A stretch of DNA of 64,000 nt from an uncultured bacterium. GTDB lineage: Bacteria; Bacteroidota; Bacteroidia; Bacteroidales; Bacteroidaceae. A program made the translations under genes and the position numbers. The DNA lies in NCBI GenBank assembly GCA_905215345.1, contig CAJMPR010000003.1, positions 321,435-385,434 on the forward strand, read 5' to 3'. Below are positions 35,677 to 44,760 of the stretch, piece by piece. The first letter of the stretch is position 1; every line of letters begins with the position of its first letter. Under the pieces are notes generated by a model. It ran no database searches. It saw only the letters and a list, made by a program, of their open reading frames with translations, and was not told the DNA's origin.

Positions 35677-37638
35677 ATGAAAAACTTACCTTTATTAATG
35701 TGTACTGCATTCTGTGGGCTACATACTGCCCAAGCGGAAGCCGCAGACAAGAAAAACGAAAGACCTAACATTCTCTGGGTTACTTTCGAAGATACCAGTT
35801 CTTATGAATTCGGTTGCTATGGCAACAAGGATGTACATACCCCCAATGCTGACAGCCTCGCTGCCAAAGGCATACAGTTTATGAATGCATGGTCGGTAGC
35901 TCCACAAAGTTCGGCCGCACGTTCTTCTCTCATCACCGGTTGTTACTCCAGCACTTACGGAATGGATATCCATCCTGTCCCCTACGATACGCCTGCCGAT
36001 ATATTCTTCCCGCAAAGGTTACGCGAAGCCGGATATTACTGTACCAATAACAGTAAAACGCATTATAACTCCACAACCGACAATAAAAGTTGTTGGGACG
36101 AATGTACTCCTAAAGCATCATATAACAGTCCTAAACGTGGTAAAGACCAACCGTTCTTTGCCGTATACAACACCGTAACTTCCCACATGGGGCGTGTCCG
36201 CACTTTCCACACGGATGGTCGAAGAGATTTCACCACAGAAGGCATTTATCCGGAATTATTGACATTACCTGATTATGTACCCGATCTGCCGGAAGTACGC
36301 TCTGATTATGCAGGACATCTGGAAGCTGTACAAGATGTAGACACTTGGCTTGGATTCTTCTTGAAAGACTTAAAAGAAAAAGGGTTAGACGATAATACGA
36401 TTATCTTCTTTTATAGCGATCATGGCGGTTGCGTGGCACGTGGAAAAGGATATTTATACGAAAGCGGCCTGAAAGTTCCTTTAATAGCTTATTTCCCACC
36501 CAAATGGCAACATTTGGCAGGAAGAGGCCCTGGAAAAGAGTATGGTTTGATTAACTTCACCGACCTCGGTCCTACCGTACTAAGCATTGCAGGCATAAAG
36601 CCTCCCAAGCACATGCAAGGGAAAGCTTATTGCGGAAAATACGCGTCAGCGGAAAAACGGGAAATGCAGTTTGGATTGACAGCCAACCAACTTCACCACT
36701 TCATGCCGGTACGCGCCGCTTCAGACGGACGCTATAAATATATCCGCAGCTACATACCCTACCGTCAATTTGCTCTGCGCAATTATTATCAATGGGGAAT
36801 GCCCTCCAACAAAGCATGGGACAAATTAGTATTGGGCGGACATAATACCAATCCCGACTGGGAACAAACATTCAAAGCTCATCCTGCTGAAATGCTGTTT
36901 GACCTCGAAAAAGATCCGGGCGAATTGAATGATTTGGCCACTTCACCCGAATATGCTGATGTGTTGGCAAAGATGCGCCAGGCAATGTCAGATCATATCC
37001 GTTCAACCAAAGACTTAGGTTTCTTTATACCGACTTCACGCGAACACGTAATTTTATACGATAAGGTACGCAAAGAGAAATACCCGTTGAACGAACTGTA
37101 TAATCTCGTTGAATTAGCCGGTACGGCCACTTCGGCAGATGTTCCCGTATTTGAGAAGGCGCTGACCAGCCAATATCCCGAAATGCGCTATTGGGCGGCT
37201 GTCGGGCTGGCACAACTCGGCAACAGAGGAGAATATAAGAATTGTCCGGAAGCATTGCTTGCCCTATTGAATGATGCAGACCCGTATATTGCTTGTGAAG
37301 CAGCCTATGCCGCAGCTTATTTGGGCGAAGCAGCCAAAGGCATCCAACGCTTGAATTACCCGGTACAAGAAGCTGACCGGAAAATCGGTTATTCTTTACT
37401 GGAATGTCTGGCTCTGGATAAAAACATGCAACCTGCTATCCGCGTTCATTTAGCTGACTTAAAAGAGAAGGCGGAAAAACTTCCACGCAAGGAAAATGAA
37501 GATGCCGGTTTAATGGCACGCGGTATACTGGTAGACCTCGGAGAAATGGACATCAAAGACTTACATGGTCCTGAAGCCTACAAACAAGGATTAAAGTTGA
37601 ATCACGGACGCAGACCGATGGTTCCACTACCCAATTGA
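35677..37638 (+). CDS. Sulfatase, sulfamidase-like, with C-terminal repeat domain
   Basis: 653 residues, longer than most S1 sulfatases. After the signal (AFCGLHTAQAEA) comes RPNILWVTFEDTSS (E38/D39) with a serine-type maturation motif S78-S-A-A-R82. FFYSDHGGCVARGKGYLYES supplies the second metal/sulfate site; the DHGG-x-x-x-RGKGYLYE-S-GLKVP pattern is that of N-sulfoglucosamine sulfohydrolase-like enzymes (S1_8 type). From about residue 480 the chain turns into helical repeats (FEKALTSQYPEMRYWAAVGL, LLALLNDADPYIACEAAYAA) resembling HEAT repeats. Probable role: removing N-sulfate from glucosamine in heparan sulfate. It is the only plus-strand gene of the locus and converges on the MATE gene, 6 nt away. 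Confidence 0.82.
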   Translation: MKNLPLLMCTAFCGLHTAQAEAADKKNERPNILWVTFEDTSSYEFGCYGNKDVHTPNADSLAAKGIQFMNAWSVAPQSSAARSSLITGCYSSTYGMDIHPVPYDTPADIFFPQRLREAGYYCTNNSKTHYNSTTDNKSCWDECTPKASYNSPKRGKDQPFFAVYNTVTSHMGRVRTFHTDGRRDFTTEGIYPELLTLPDYVPDLPEVRSDYAGHLEAVQDVDTWLGFFLKDLKEKGLDDNTIIFFYSDHGGCVARGKGYLYESGLKVPLIAYFPPKWQHLAGRGPGKEYGLINFTDLGPTVLSIAGIKPPKHMQGKAYCGKYASAEKREMQFGLTANQLHHFMPVRAASDGRYKYIRSYIPYRQFALRNYYQWGMPSNKAWDKLVLGGHNTNPDWEQTFKAHPAEMLFDLEKDPGELNDLATSPEYADVLAKMRQAMSDHIRSTKDLGFFIPTSREHVILYDKVRKEKYPLNELYNLVELAGTATSADVPVFEKALTSQYPEMRYWAAVGLAQLGNRGEYKNCPEALLALLNDADPYIACEAAYAAAYLGEAAKGIQRLNYPVQEADRKIGYSLLECLALDKNMQPAIRVHLADLKEKAEKLPRKENEDAGLMARGILVDLGEMDIKDLHGPEAYKQGLKLNHGRRPMVPLPN

Positions 37639-37651
37639 CAATTGTCAATTG
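37632..37651. repeat. 20-bp perfect palindrome at convergent gene ends
   Basis: CAATTGACAATTGTCAATTG is self-complementary and holds the TGA stops of both the sulfatase (37636-37638) and the MATE exporter (37645-37647) in mirrored positions. It may act as a short shared termination stem, though no T-run flanks it. Confidence 0.8.
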
Positions 37652-39006
37652 CAAGGCTGCGCCTGTGCCTTAAACTTACGGAACTGCCAAGTCAGCATCA
37701 CCACAGCTATCAAGCTGGCAATCAAATCGGAAACCGGCATGCTATACCACACGCCGGCAGCACCATAGAAACGAGGCAGAATCAACAGGCAAGGCAGCAG
37801 CACTACCATCTGGCGGGTAAGGGAAAGAAATATTGCCTTACTCGCCATTCCTATACTCTGAAAGAAGTTAGCTGCCACCATTTGAAAACCGATAATCGGG
37901 AAAAATATCACCACAATACGTAAACCTTCAGCCGAAATCTCAATCAGCTTAGCATCCGATGTAAAGATGCTTACTACCAAATCAGGCACCAACATACCCA
38001 CTAAAAAGCCAAAGGTTGTTATCCCCGTGGCATATACAATCGTAAGCTTCAGCACCCGCGTTACACGCTCATATTGCTTTGCTCCGAAATTATATCCGGC
38101 AATAGGCTGCATTCCCTGATTCAGCCCCATTACAATCATCACCACTATAAACACCAGGCGGTTCACTATGCCGAAAGCACCGATAGCCAAATCACCACCA
38201 TATTTTTTCAACCCCTGGTTAATAAGAATGACAATAAAACAAGCTGCCAGATTCATCAGGAAAGGAGACATACCGATAGCAAGCGAATCGAATACAATCT
38301 TACGCCTCAAGCGGAAAATCCCCCGGTGGAAGTGCAATAACTCATCTTTGTTACTGAAAATCCTAAACTGCCATATCAAGGAGATAACTTGCGCCACAAT
38401 AGTAGCAATAGCCGCCCCACGAATCCCCCAGCCAAAGCCATAAATAAACAAGGGATCCAATATCGTATTTATTACCACCGTAGCGATAGTGGCGTACATC
38501 GCCTTTTGCGGATGCCCGGAGGAACGCAGTACCGCATTCAATCCCAGATACAGATGCGTAATGGTATTTCCCAGAAGAATAACCTGCATATAGTCGCGCG
38601 CATACCCCACCGTCTCATCACTGCCTCCGAAGAAGTAGAGGATGGGGTCAAGAAAGAGCAACACCACAACCGTAAAGGCCAACCCCAGCAAGATATTCAA
38701 GACAAATACATTTCCCAGAACCCGCTGGGCGGTATCATAATCTTTCTGTCCCAACTTCACTGAAATCAATGTAGAAGCACCTACTCCTACCAATGAGCCG
38801 AAAGCGGCAGCGAGATTCATCAGCGGGAAAGTCAGCGCCAACCCGGAGATAGCCATTGTACCCACACCATGTCCGATGAAGATACTATCCACCATATTAT
38901 ATAAGGAAGATGCCGTCATTGCTATAATTGCCGGTACGGCATATTGCATCAGTAGTTTTCCAATCTTCTCCGTCCCCAACGCCGTGGGGGTATTTTGTCC
39001 TGCCAT
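37645..39006 (-). CDS. MATE family efflux transporter
   Basis: 453 residues and 12 predicted membrane helices. Typical MATE blocks: LLMQYAVPAIIAMTASSLYNMVDSIFIGHGVG near the start, LTFPLMNLAAAFGSLVGVGA, the repeated second-half pattern NLAACFIVILINQGLKKYGG, and MGLNQGMQPIAGYNFGAKQY. It is predicted to export cationic drugs or metabolites in exchange for Na+ or H+. It is a single gene under its own consensus promoter (39037-39067) and appears unrelated to the neighbouring glycan locus. Confidence 0.92.
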   Translation of the reverse strand: MAGQNTPTALGTEKIGKLLMQYAVPAIIAMTASSLYNMVDSIFIGHGVGTMAISGLALTFPLMNLAAAFGSLVGVGASTLISVKLGQKDYDTAQRVLGNVFVLNILLGLAFTVVVLLFLDPILYFFGGSDETVGYARDYMQVILLGNTITHLYLGLNAVLRSSGHPQKAMYATIATVVINTILDPLFIYGFGWGIRGAAIATIVAQVISLIWQFRIFSNKDELLHFHRGIFRLRRKIVFDSLAIGMSPFLMNLAACFIVILINQGLKKYGGDLAIGAFGIVNRLVFIVVMIVMGLNQGMQPIAGYNFGAKQYERVTRVLKLTIVYATGITTFGFLVGMLVPDLVVSIFTSDAKLIEISAEGLRIVVIFFPIIGFQMVAANFFQSIGMASKAIFLSLTRQMVVLLPCLLILPRFYGAAGVWYSMPVSDLIASLIAVVMLTWQFRKFKAQAQPCN

Positions 39007-39036
39007 ACTATACCTATTTCTTTTCTATTTGGGGTG

Positions 39037-39067
39037 CAAAGGTACGCATTTCTTGCAAAAGGACAAA
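39037..39067 (-). promoter_or_regulatory. Promoter of the MATE gene
   Basis: -33 TTTG (complement of 39064-39067) and -7 TACCTTTG (complement of 39037-39044) with a 19-bp spacer, a full-consensus Bacteroides promoter. The predicted leader is short, about 25 nt. Confidence 0.82.
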
Positions 39068-39165
39068 CTGATTCACCTTTACTATTTTCAACATGTACTA
39101 ATCATATTCACACTAGGGCACCCCAGCATAATATATTAATTATCAACAGCATAAAAGTCCCACAG

Positions 39166-39275
39166 AATTCCTCCATAGTGAGACATTATTCCCAAGACGG
39201 TGGAACTAAATTTCCAACGCACTGGGAAAGAATTCCCAATATGGTGGGAATATGTTCTCAACAAAGCGGGAATAC
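39166..39275. repeat. Tandem array of five degenerate 22-bp palindromic units
   Basis: Units start at 39166, 39188, 39210, 39232 and 39254, each exactly 22 bp. Each resembles ATTCCCAANANGGTGGGAAT and is itself an imperfect palindrome (ATTCCC against GGGAAT); the copy at 39232 is the most regular. It lies in the 469-nt gap between the MATE and lysS genes. The remainder of the gap holds the two promoters and an inverted pair GTTTCGCA/TGCGAAAC (about 39317-39357). Confidence 0.72.
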
Positions 39276-39416
39276 ACCCGTCAAGCACCTGAACAGTTAC
39301 AACTTAATAATTTAAGTTTCGCATGCTGCTCAGCTTCTTAGTTGAACTTGCGAAACCTGAGTAAACAAGATCACCACTGAATAGAAGGGCCTGTTCGCTT
39401 TATTTAGAGGAAAAGG

Positions 39417-39448
39417 TTCGTATTTCTGAAAAATGTTTCGTATTTTTG
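39417..39448 (+). promoter_or_regulatory. Promoter of lysS
   Basis: -7 TATTTTTG at 39441-39448 with TTCG (one mismatch to TTTG) at 39417-39420, spacer 20 bp. Expected start near 39455, which leaves too short a leader for an ATG at 39461 and supports 39476. Confidence 0.65.
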
Positions 39449-39475
39449 TCCCCAAATTGAGTGAATTATAACGAA

Positions 39476-41203
39476 ATGAACGTATTAGAACTTAGTGAAC
39501 AAGAAATCATTCGTCGTAACAGCATGAATGAACTTCGCGCGATGGGCATCGAGCCCTATCCCGCAGCAGAGTATGTAACCAATGCTTTCTCTACCGATAT
39601 TAAAGAAGAATTTAAAGATGACGCCGAACCGCGCCAAGTGTCCGTAGCCGGACGTATGATGAGCCGCCGCGTCATGGGAAAAGCATCTTTCATTGAATTG
39701 CAAGACTCCAAAGGACGTATCCAGGTATATATTACCCGTGACGACATCTGTCCGGATGAAGACAAGGAAATGTACAACACCGTGTTCAAACGTTTGCTCG
39801 ATTTAGGAGACTTCGTAGGCATCGAAGGTTTTGTATTTCGCACACAGATGGGCGAAATCAGTATTCATGCCAAGAAGTTGACCATACTTTCCAAGAGCCT
39901 GAAACCACTACCCATCGTAAAACAAAAGGACGGCGTAGTTTACGACTCTTTTGACGACCCCGAATTGCGTTACCGCCAGCGCTACGTCGACCTCATTGTG
40001 AACGACGGCGTAAAAGAAACATTCCAGAAGCGCGCCACTATCATCAAGACAATGCGTGCCGTATTGGATGAAGCCGGTTATACCGAGGTAGAAACCCCTA
40101 TCTTGCAATCTATTCCCGGTGGAGCAAGCGCACGTCCGTTCATAACCCACCACAACTCGCTGGATATGGACCTTTACTTGCGTATCGCTACCGAATTATA
40201 TTTGAAGAGACTCATTGTCGGCGGTTTTGAAGGTGTATACGAAATCGGAAAGAACTTCCGTAACGAAGGTATGGACAAGAACCATAATCCCGAGTTTACC
40301 TGCGTAGAGCTATACGTACAATATAAGGACTATAACTGGATGATGAGTTTCACCGAGAAATTGTTGGAACGCATCTGTATCGCGGTAAATGGTGGCACAG
40401 ATACCATTATCGACGGTAAGACTATCAGTTTCAAAGCTCCCTACCGCCGTCTGCCTATCCTGGATGCTATCAAGGAAAAAACCGGTTACGACCTCAACGG
40501 CAAGAGCGAAGAAGAAATCCGCCAGATATGCAAGGAACTGAAAATGGAGATTGATGATACCATGGGCAAGGGCAAGCTGATAGATGAAATCTTCGGCGAG
40601 TTCTGTGAAGGTACATTCATACAACCGACATTCATTACCGACTATCCTGTTGAAATGAGTCCGCTGACCAAAATGCACCGTAGCAAACCGGGCTTGACCG
40701 AACGTTTCGAGTTGATGGTGAACGGTAAGGAACTGGCTAACGCATACAGTGAGTTGAACGATCCTATCGACCAGGAAGAACGTTTCAAAGACCAGTTGCA
40801 ATTGAGCGAGAAAGGAGATGACGAGGCAATGTTTATTGACCGGGACTTCTTGAAAGCCCTGCAATACGGCATGCCTCCCACATCCGGTATCGGTATCGGT
40901 ATAGACCGCCTGACAATGTTAATGACGGGCAAAGCATTCATTCAGGAAGTATTATTCTTCCCGCAAATGCGTCCCGAAAAGGTAACACCCAAAGATACGC
41001 CTGCCAAATTCATAGAGCTGGGTATCCCTGAAGAATGGGTAGCAGTTATTCAGAAAGCAGGCTACAACCTGGTTAATGACATGAAAGATGTAAATCCGCA
41101 GAAATTGCACATGGATATCTGTGGTATTAACAAGAAATATAAACTGGAATTGGCAGCCCCAACCGTCAAAGACGTAGAAGGTTGGATTGAAAAGATTAAA
41201 TAA
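39476..41203 (+). CDS. lysS: Lysyl-tRNA synthetase (class II)
   Basis: 575 residues from the start chosen here; a longer frame begins at 39461 but sits almost on the predicted transcription start. OB-fold anticodon-binding domain (VAGRMMSRRVMGKASFIELQD), then class II motifs: motif 1 around GYTEVETPILQSIPGGA, motif 2 FRNEGMDKNHNPEFTCVE, motif 3 GIGIGIDRLTMLMTG. It charges tRNA-Lys. The last ~70 residues after LFFPQMRPE extend beyond the E. coli enzyme and include a small helical domain (KAGYNLVNDMKDVNPQKLHM), a tail known in Bacteroidetes homologues. Confidence 0.96.
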   Translation: MNVLELSEQEIIRRNSMNELRAMGIEPYPAAEYVTNAFSTDIKEEFKDDAEPRQVSVAGRMMSRRVMGKASFIELQDSKGRIQVYITRDDICPDEDKEMYNTVFKRLLDLGDFVGIEGFVFRTQMGEISIHAKKLTILSKSLKPLPIVKQKDGVVYDSFDDPELRYRQRYVDLIVNDGVKETFQKRATIIKTMRAVLDEAGYTEVETPILQSIPGGASARPFITHHNSLDMDLYLRIATELYLKRLIVGGFEGVYEIGKNFRNEGMDKNHNPEFTCVELYVQYKDYNWMMSFTEKLLERICIAVNGGTDTIIDGKTISFKAPYRRLPILDAIKEKTGYDLNGKSEEEIRQICKELKMEIDDTMGKGKLIDEIFGEFCEGTFIQPTFITDYPVEMSPLTKMHRSKPGLTERFELMVNGKELANAYSELNDPIDQEERFKDQLQLSEKGDDEAMFIDRDFLKALQYGMPPTSGIGIGIDRLTMLMTGKAFIQEVLFFPQMRPEKVTPKDTPAKFIELGIPEEWVAVIQKAGYNLVNDMKDVNPQKLHMDICGINKKYKLELAAPTVKDVEGWIEKIK

Positions 41204-41208
41204 ATTAG

Positions 41209-41267
41209 GAATGAAGAATTAAAGGTGAAGAATAGCGGAACGTTATTCCATCTTTAATTCTTCATTC
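41209..41267. repeat. AT-rich hairpin between lysS and gpsA
   Basis: GAATGAAGAATTAAAG (41209-41224) and its exact complement (41252-41267) form a 16-bp stem. It may be an intercistronic stem or terminator. No T-run follows. Confidence 0.65.
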
Positions 41268-41294
41268 TTAGTTCTTAATTCTTAATTTATAAAC

Positions 41295-42290
41295 ATGAAA
41301 CTACCCGGTAAGATAGCCATTATGGGCGGAGGAAGTTGGGCAACTGCCATTGCTAAGATGGTATTGGCTCAAGAAGATACGATAAACTGGTATATGCGGC
41401 GTGATGACCGCATTACTGATTTTAAACGGCTTGGGCATAATCCTGCCTACCTGACGGGCGTCAAATTTGATATGAAACGTATCAATTTCAGTTCAAATAT
41501 CAATGACGTGGTAAAGGAGTCGGATACACTTATCTTCGTAACCCCCTCTCCTTATCTGAAGTCGCATCTGAAAAAACTAAAAACAAAAATAAAGGATAAA
41601 TTCATTATCACCGCTATTAAGGGGATTGTACCCGACGATAATGTGATCGTATCCGAATATTTTATTAAAGAATATGGTGTTCCGGCCGAAAATATCGCTG
41701 TACTCGCAGGTCCCTGCCATGCCGAAGAAGTAGCGCTAGAACGTCTTTCTTATCTGACAATAGCTTGCCCTGACACGGATAAGGCATGTAATGTTGCCCG
41801 TCGTCTGGCCAGTTCATTCATCAAAACCTCAGTCAGTAACGACGTTGCAGGTATTGAATATGGTTCTGTATTAAAAAACGTGTATGCTATTGCCGCCGGT
41901 ATTTGCAGTGGTCTGAAATACGGCGATAACTTCCAGGCCGTACTGATGTCCAATGCCATACAGGAAATGAACCGTTTCTTGCAAACTGTTCATCCACTGA
42001 ACAGAAACATCAATGATTCTGTTTATCTGGGTGATATGCTGGTGACGGGATATTCCAACTTCAGCCGTAACCGTACGTTCGGTACGATGATAGGTAAAGG
42101 ATATTCCGTAAAAAGCGCGCAGATAGAAATGGAAATGATAGCAGAAGGTTACTATGGTACCAAATGTATTAAGGAAATCAACAAGCATCATCACGTTAAC
42201 ATGCCGATACTGGATGCGGTATACAATATATTGTATGAACGTATCTCGCCGATGATTGAAATTAAGCTGTTGACGGATTCGTTCAGATGA
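41295..42290 (+). CDS. gpsA: Glycerol-3-phosphate dehydrogenase [NAD(P)+]
   Basis: 331 residues. N-terminal Rossmann motif IAIMGGGSWATAIAKM (GGGSWA), then FVTPSPYLKSHL, AIKGIVPDD and VLAGPCHAEEVA, a substrate-binding block of GpsA, and the C-terminal catalytic region KNVYAIAAGICSGLKYGDN with the conserved Lys. Reduces dihydroxyacetone phosphate to sn-glycerol-3-phosphate for phospholipid synthesis. It lies between lysS and pgi on the same strand with hairpins on both sides. Confidence 0.95.
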   Translation: MKLPGKIAIMGGGSWATAIAKMVLAQEDTINWYMRRDDRITDFKRLGHNPAYLTGVKFDMKRINFSSNINDVVKESDTLIFVTPSPYLKSHLKKLKTKIKDKFIITAIKGIVPDDNVIVSEYFIKEYGVPAENIAVLAGPCHAEEVALERLSYLTIACPDTDKACNVARRLASSFIKTSVSNDVAGIEYGSVLKNVYAIAAGICSGLKYGDNFQAVLMSNAIQEMNRFLQTVHPLNRNINDSVYLGDMLVTGYSNFSRNRTFGTMIGKGYSVKSAQIEMEMIAEGYYGTKCIKEINKHHHVNMPILDAVYNILYERISPMIEIKLLTDSFR

Positions 42291-42301
42291 GAAACGAGGA
42301 A

Positions 42302-42366
42302 ACGAGTTGACAAGGAGACAAGTTGGCGAGAGAACAAGGAGATAGTATCCTCCCTCGTCAACTCGT
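42302..42366. repeat. Hairpin between gpsA and pgi
   Basis: ACGAGTTGAC (42302-42311) and GTCAACTCGT (42357-42366) are exact complements around a GA-rich loop. Likely an intercistronic stem. Confidence 0.6.
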
Positions 42367-42395
42367 CGACTTAAAAACTAAAAAACTAAAATATC

Positions 42396-43733
42396 ATGAT
42401 TAATTTGAACATTGAAAAGACTTTAGGATTCATTTCCAAAGAGAACGTTTTCGCTTATGAGGCACAAGTAAAGGCCGCTCAGGAAGCATTAGAAAATGGC
42501 ACTGGTAAAGGTAACGACTTTTTAGGTTGGTTACACCTCCCCTCTTCCATCACTAAGGAACACTTGGCTGACCTGAAAGCTACCGCACAAGTATTGCGTG
42601 AAAACTGCGAAGTTGTGATTGTTGCCGGTATCGGTGGAAGCTACCTCGGTGCCCGTGCCGTTATCGAGGCCTTGTCAAACAGCTTCACTTGGTTACAGGA
42701 CAAGAAAACAGCTCCTGTCATCCTCTATGCAGGACACAATATCGGTGAAGATTATCTGTACGAACTCACTGAATTCTTGAGAGACAAGAAATTCGGTGTC
42801 ATCAATATCTCCAAATCAGGAACCACTACTGAAACCGCTTTAGCTTTCCGCCTTTTGAAGAAGCAATGCGAAGACCAGCGCGGCAAAGACATGGCAAAGA
42901 AGGTAATCGTTGCCATTACAGATGCAAAAAAAGGCGCTGCCCGCATTACAGCTGACAACGAAGGCTACAAATCATTCATTATCCCCGATAACGTAGGCGG
43001 TCGTTTCTCTGTACTGACTCCAGTAGGTTTACTTCCAATTGCAGTAGCCGGTTTTGATATTGAAAAACTGGTTGCAGGTGCTGTAACTATGGAAAAAGCT
43101 TGTGGCAAAGAGGTTCCGTTTGCCGAAAACCCTGCCGCTATTTATGCCGCTACCCGCAATGAACTTTACAAGAATGGCAAGAAGATTGAAATCCTTGTAA
43201 ACTTCAACCCCAAACTACATTATGTAAGTGAATGGTGGAAACAACTATACGGAGAATCGGAAGGTAAAGAAAATAAAGGTATCTTCCCTGCTGCCGTAGA
43301 CTTCTCTACCGACCTGCACTCTATGGGACAATGGATTCAGGAAGGCGAACGTACTATCTACGAAACAGTTATCTCTGTAGAAAAAACTAATCATAAACTG
43401 GAAGTGCCAAGTGACGCTCAGAATCTGGACGGATTGAATTTCCTCGCCGGCAAGCGTGTGGATGAAGTGAACAAGATGGCTGAATTAGGCACGCAGTTAG
43501 CTCACGTAGACGGTGGTGTTCCTAACATGCGTATCGTTATTCCTGCACTGAACGAAGAGACTATCGGTAGCCTGCTGTACTTCTTCGAAATAGGTTGCGG
43601 TATCAGTGGCTATCTCCTTGGTGTTAATCCGTTCGACCAACCGGGTGTAGAGGCTTACAAAAAGAATATGTTTGCATTGCTGAACAAACCAGGATACGAG
43701 GAAGAAACAAAGGCTATCCGGGCAAGACTGTAA
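42396..43733 (+). CDS. pgi: Glucose-6-phosphate isomerase
   Basis: 445 residues, the shorter bacterial form. Sugar-isomerase signatures are present: VVIVAGIGGSYLGARA, VINISKSGTTTETALAF (phosphate-binding SGTT), DNVGGRFSVLTPVGLLP, and the C-terminal QPGVEAYKKNMFAL carrying the catalytic Lys. Interconverts glucose-6-phosphate and fructose-6-phosphate. Its end is marked by a strong terminator (43759-43791). Confidence 0.96.
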   Translation: MINLNIEKTLGFISKENVFAYEAQVKAAQEALENGTGKGNDFLGWLHLPSSITKEHLADLKATAQVLRENCEVVIVAGIGGSYLGARAVIEALSNSFTWLQDKKTAPVILYAGHNIGEDYLYELTEFLRDKKFGVINISKSGTTTETALAFRLLKKQCEDQRGKDMAKKVIVAITDAKKGAARITADNEGYKSFIIPDNVGGRFSVLTPVGLLPIAVAGFDIEKLVAGAVTMEKACGKEVPFAENPAAIYAATRNELYKNGKKIEILVNFNPKLHYVSEWWKQLYGESEGKENKGIFPAAVDFSTDLHSMGQWIQEGERTIYETVISVEKTNHKLEVPSDAQNLDGLNFLAGKRVDEVNKMAELGTQLAHVDGGVPNMRIVIPALNEETIGSLLYFFEIGCGISGYLLGVNPFDQPGVEAYKKNMFALLNKPGYEEETKAIRARL

Positions 43734-43758
43734 CAAATAGAAAACAACTATAAGTAAT

Positions 43759-43791
43759 CAGGTGCAGATTATACTCTGCACCTGTTTTTTT
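43759..43791 (+). terminator. Rho-independent terminator after pgi
   Basis: CAGGTGCAG (43759-43767) and CTGCACCTG (43776-43784) are exact complements with an 8-nt loop, followed by seven T (43785-43791). Confidence 0.92.
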
Positions 43792-43792
43792 G

Positions 43793-43800
43793 TATCTTTG
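43793..43800 (+). promoter_or_regulatory. -7 promoter element for the HAD gene
   Basis: TATCTTTG fits TAnnTTTG, 24 bp before the ATG at 43825. The -33 element is not recognisable because the terminator stem occupies that place. Confidence 0.6.
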
Positions 43801-43824
43801 CGGCGTCAAAAACAATAGGTATTT

Positions 43825-44562
43825 ATGTTTGAAGAATCTATAGCCCGATATTTAGAGAAAAACGGGCATTCTCAAATACAATTAAAGGCTGTTCTGTTCG
43901 ATATGGATGGGGTATTATTCAATTCAATGCCTTACCATGCCGACGCATGGCATAAAGTTATGGAGCGTCATGATTTACATCTTAGCCGTGAAGAAGCCTA
44001 TTTGCACGAAGGACGCACCGGGGCCGCTACCATAAACATCGTCTATCAGCGCCAGTTTGGCAAAGATGCCACTCCCGAAATGATAGAAAGTATCTATGCC
44101 GAGAAAAGTGTAGAATTTAATAGTAACCCGGAGCCTGAACGCATGCCGGGCGCATGGGAAATACTACTAAAAGTAAAATCCGAAGGGTTAACCCCTGTAT
44201 TGGTAACCGGTTCAGGACAACACTCATTGTTAAATCGCCTTACGCATAATTTTCCCGGTATATTCCAGCGTGAACGGATGGTAACCGCTTTCGACGTAAA
44301 ATACGGAAAGCCTCATCCGGAACCTTACCTGATGGGATTGGAAAAAGCAGGCGTAAAAGCTAATGAAGCTATCGTCGTTGAAAATGCCCCCATCGGTGTT
44401 CAGGCCGGAGTGGCAGCAGGCATATTTACCATTGCGGTTAACACCGGCCCCTTAGACGAACAAGTCCTTCTTAATGCAGGAGCTGATTTATTATTTCCTT
44501 CCATGCAAGCACTCTGCGAAAATTGGGAGAAATTGCGCCAATCACTTGTATATCAGCAATAA
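43825..44562 (+). CDS. HAD-superfamily phosphatase / beta-phosphoglucomutase-like
   Basis: 245 residues. HAD motif I is LFDMDGVLFNSMPYHADAW, with a cap domain inserted after it (helical, LHEGRTGAATINIVYQ). Motif II lies near LVTGSG, motif III at KYGKPHPEPYL and motif IV at VVENAPIGVQAGVAAG. This is subclass I as in beta-phosphoglucomutases and sugar-phosphate phosphatases. Substrate cannot be read from the sequence; a phosphosugar is likely. A single-gene unit between pgi and the lipoprotein pair. Confidence 0.88.
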   Translation: MFEESIARYLEKNGHSQIQLKAVLFDMDGVLFNSMPYHADAWHKVMERHDLHLSREEAYLHEGRTGAATINIVYQRQFGKDATPEMIESIYAEKSVEFNSNPEPERMPGAWEILLKVKSEGLTPVLVTGSGQHSLLNRLTHNFPGIFQRERMVTAFDVKYGKPHPEPYLMGLEKAGVKANEAIVVENAPIGVQAGVAAGIFTIAVNTGPLDEQVLLNAGADLLFPSMQALCENWEKLRQSLVYQQ

Positions 44563-44690
44563 ATTAATTATTAATTACCAGTTTCAGACAATAAGCAACA
44601 CCCTTTATTTAACAGAAAAAACAGATAGCATTACTAGAAGAAACCAAATCAACATAAAATAAAACAGAATTAAAATATTTTATATATTAT

Positions 44691-44721
44691 TTCGACATTC
44701 AGCAATATAGTTGTAATTTTG
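44691..44721 (+). promoter_or_regulatory. Promoter of the lipoprotein/barrel pair
   Basis: TTCG (44691-44694, one mismatch to TTTG) and -7 TAATTTTG (44714-44721) with a 19-bp spacer; about 33 nt of leader before the ATG at 44761. Confidence 0.68.
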
Positions 44722-44760
44722 CACCGTCAACATTTATCAATCAAATTAATATTTTAAATT

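Noticed and set aside
39166..39275. CRISPR array
   Set aside because: The 22-bp units are directly adjacent with no spacers, are degenerate, and no cas gene is present.
40310..40864. 184-codon open frame on the minus strand within lysS
   Set aside because: It is fully antisense to a well-conserved synthetase with clear motifs. It has no promoter, no recognisable domain and arises from the codon use of lysS.
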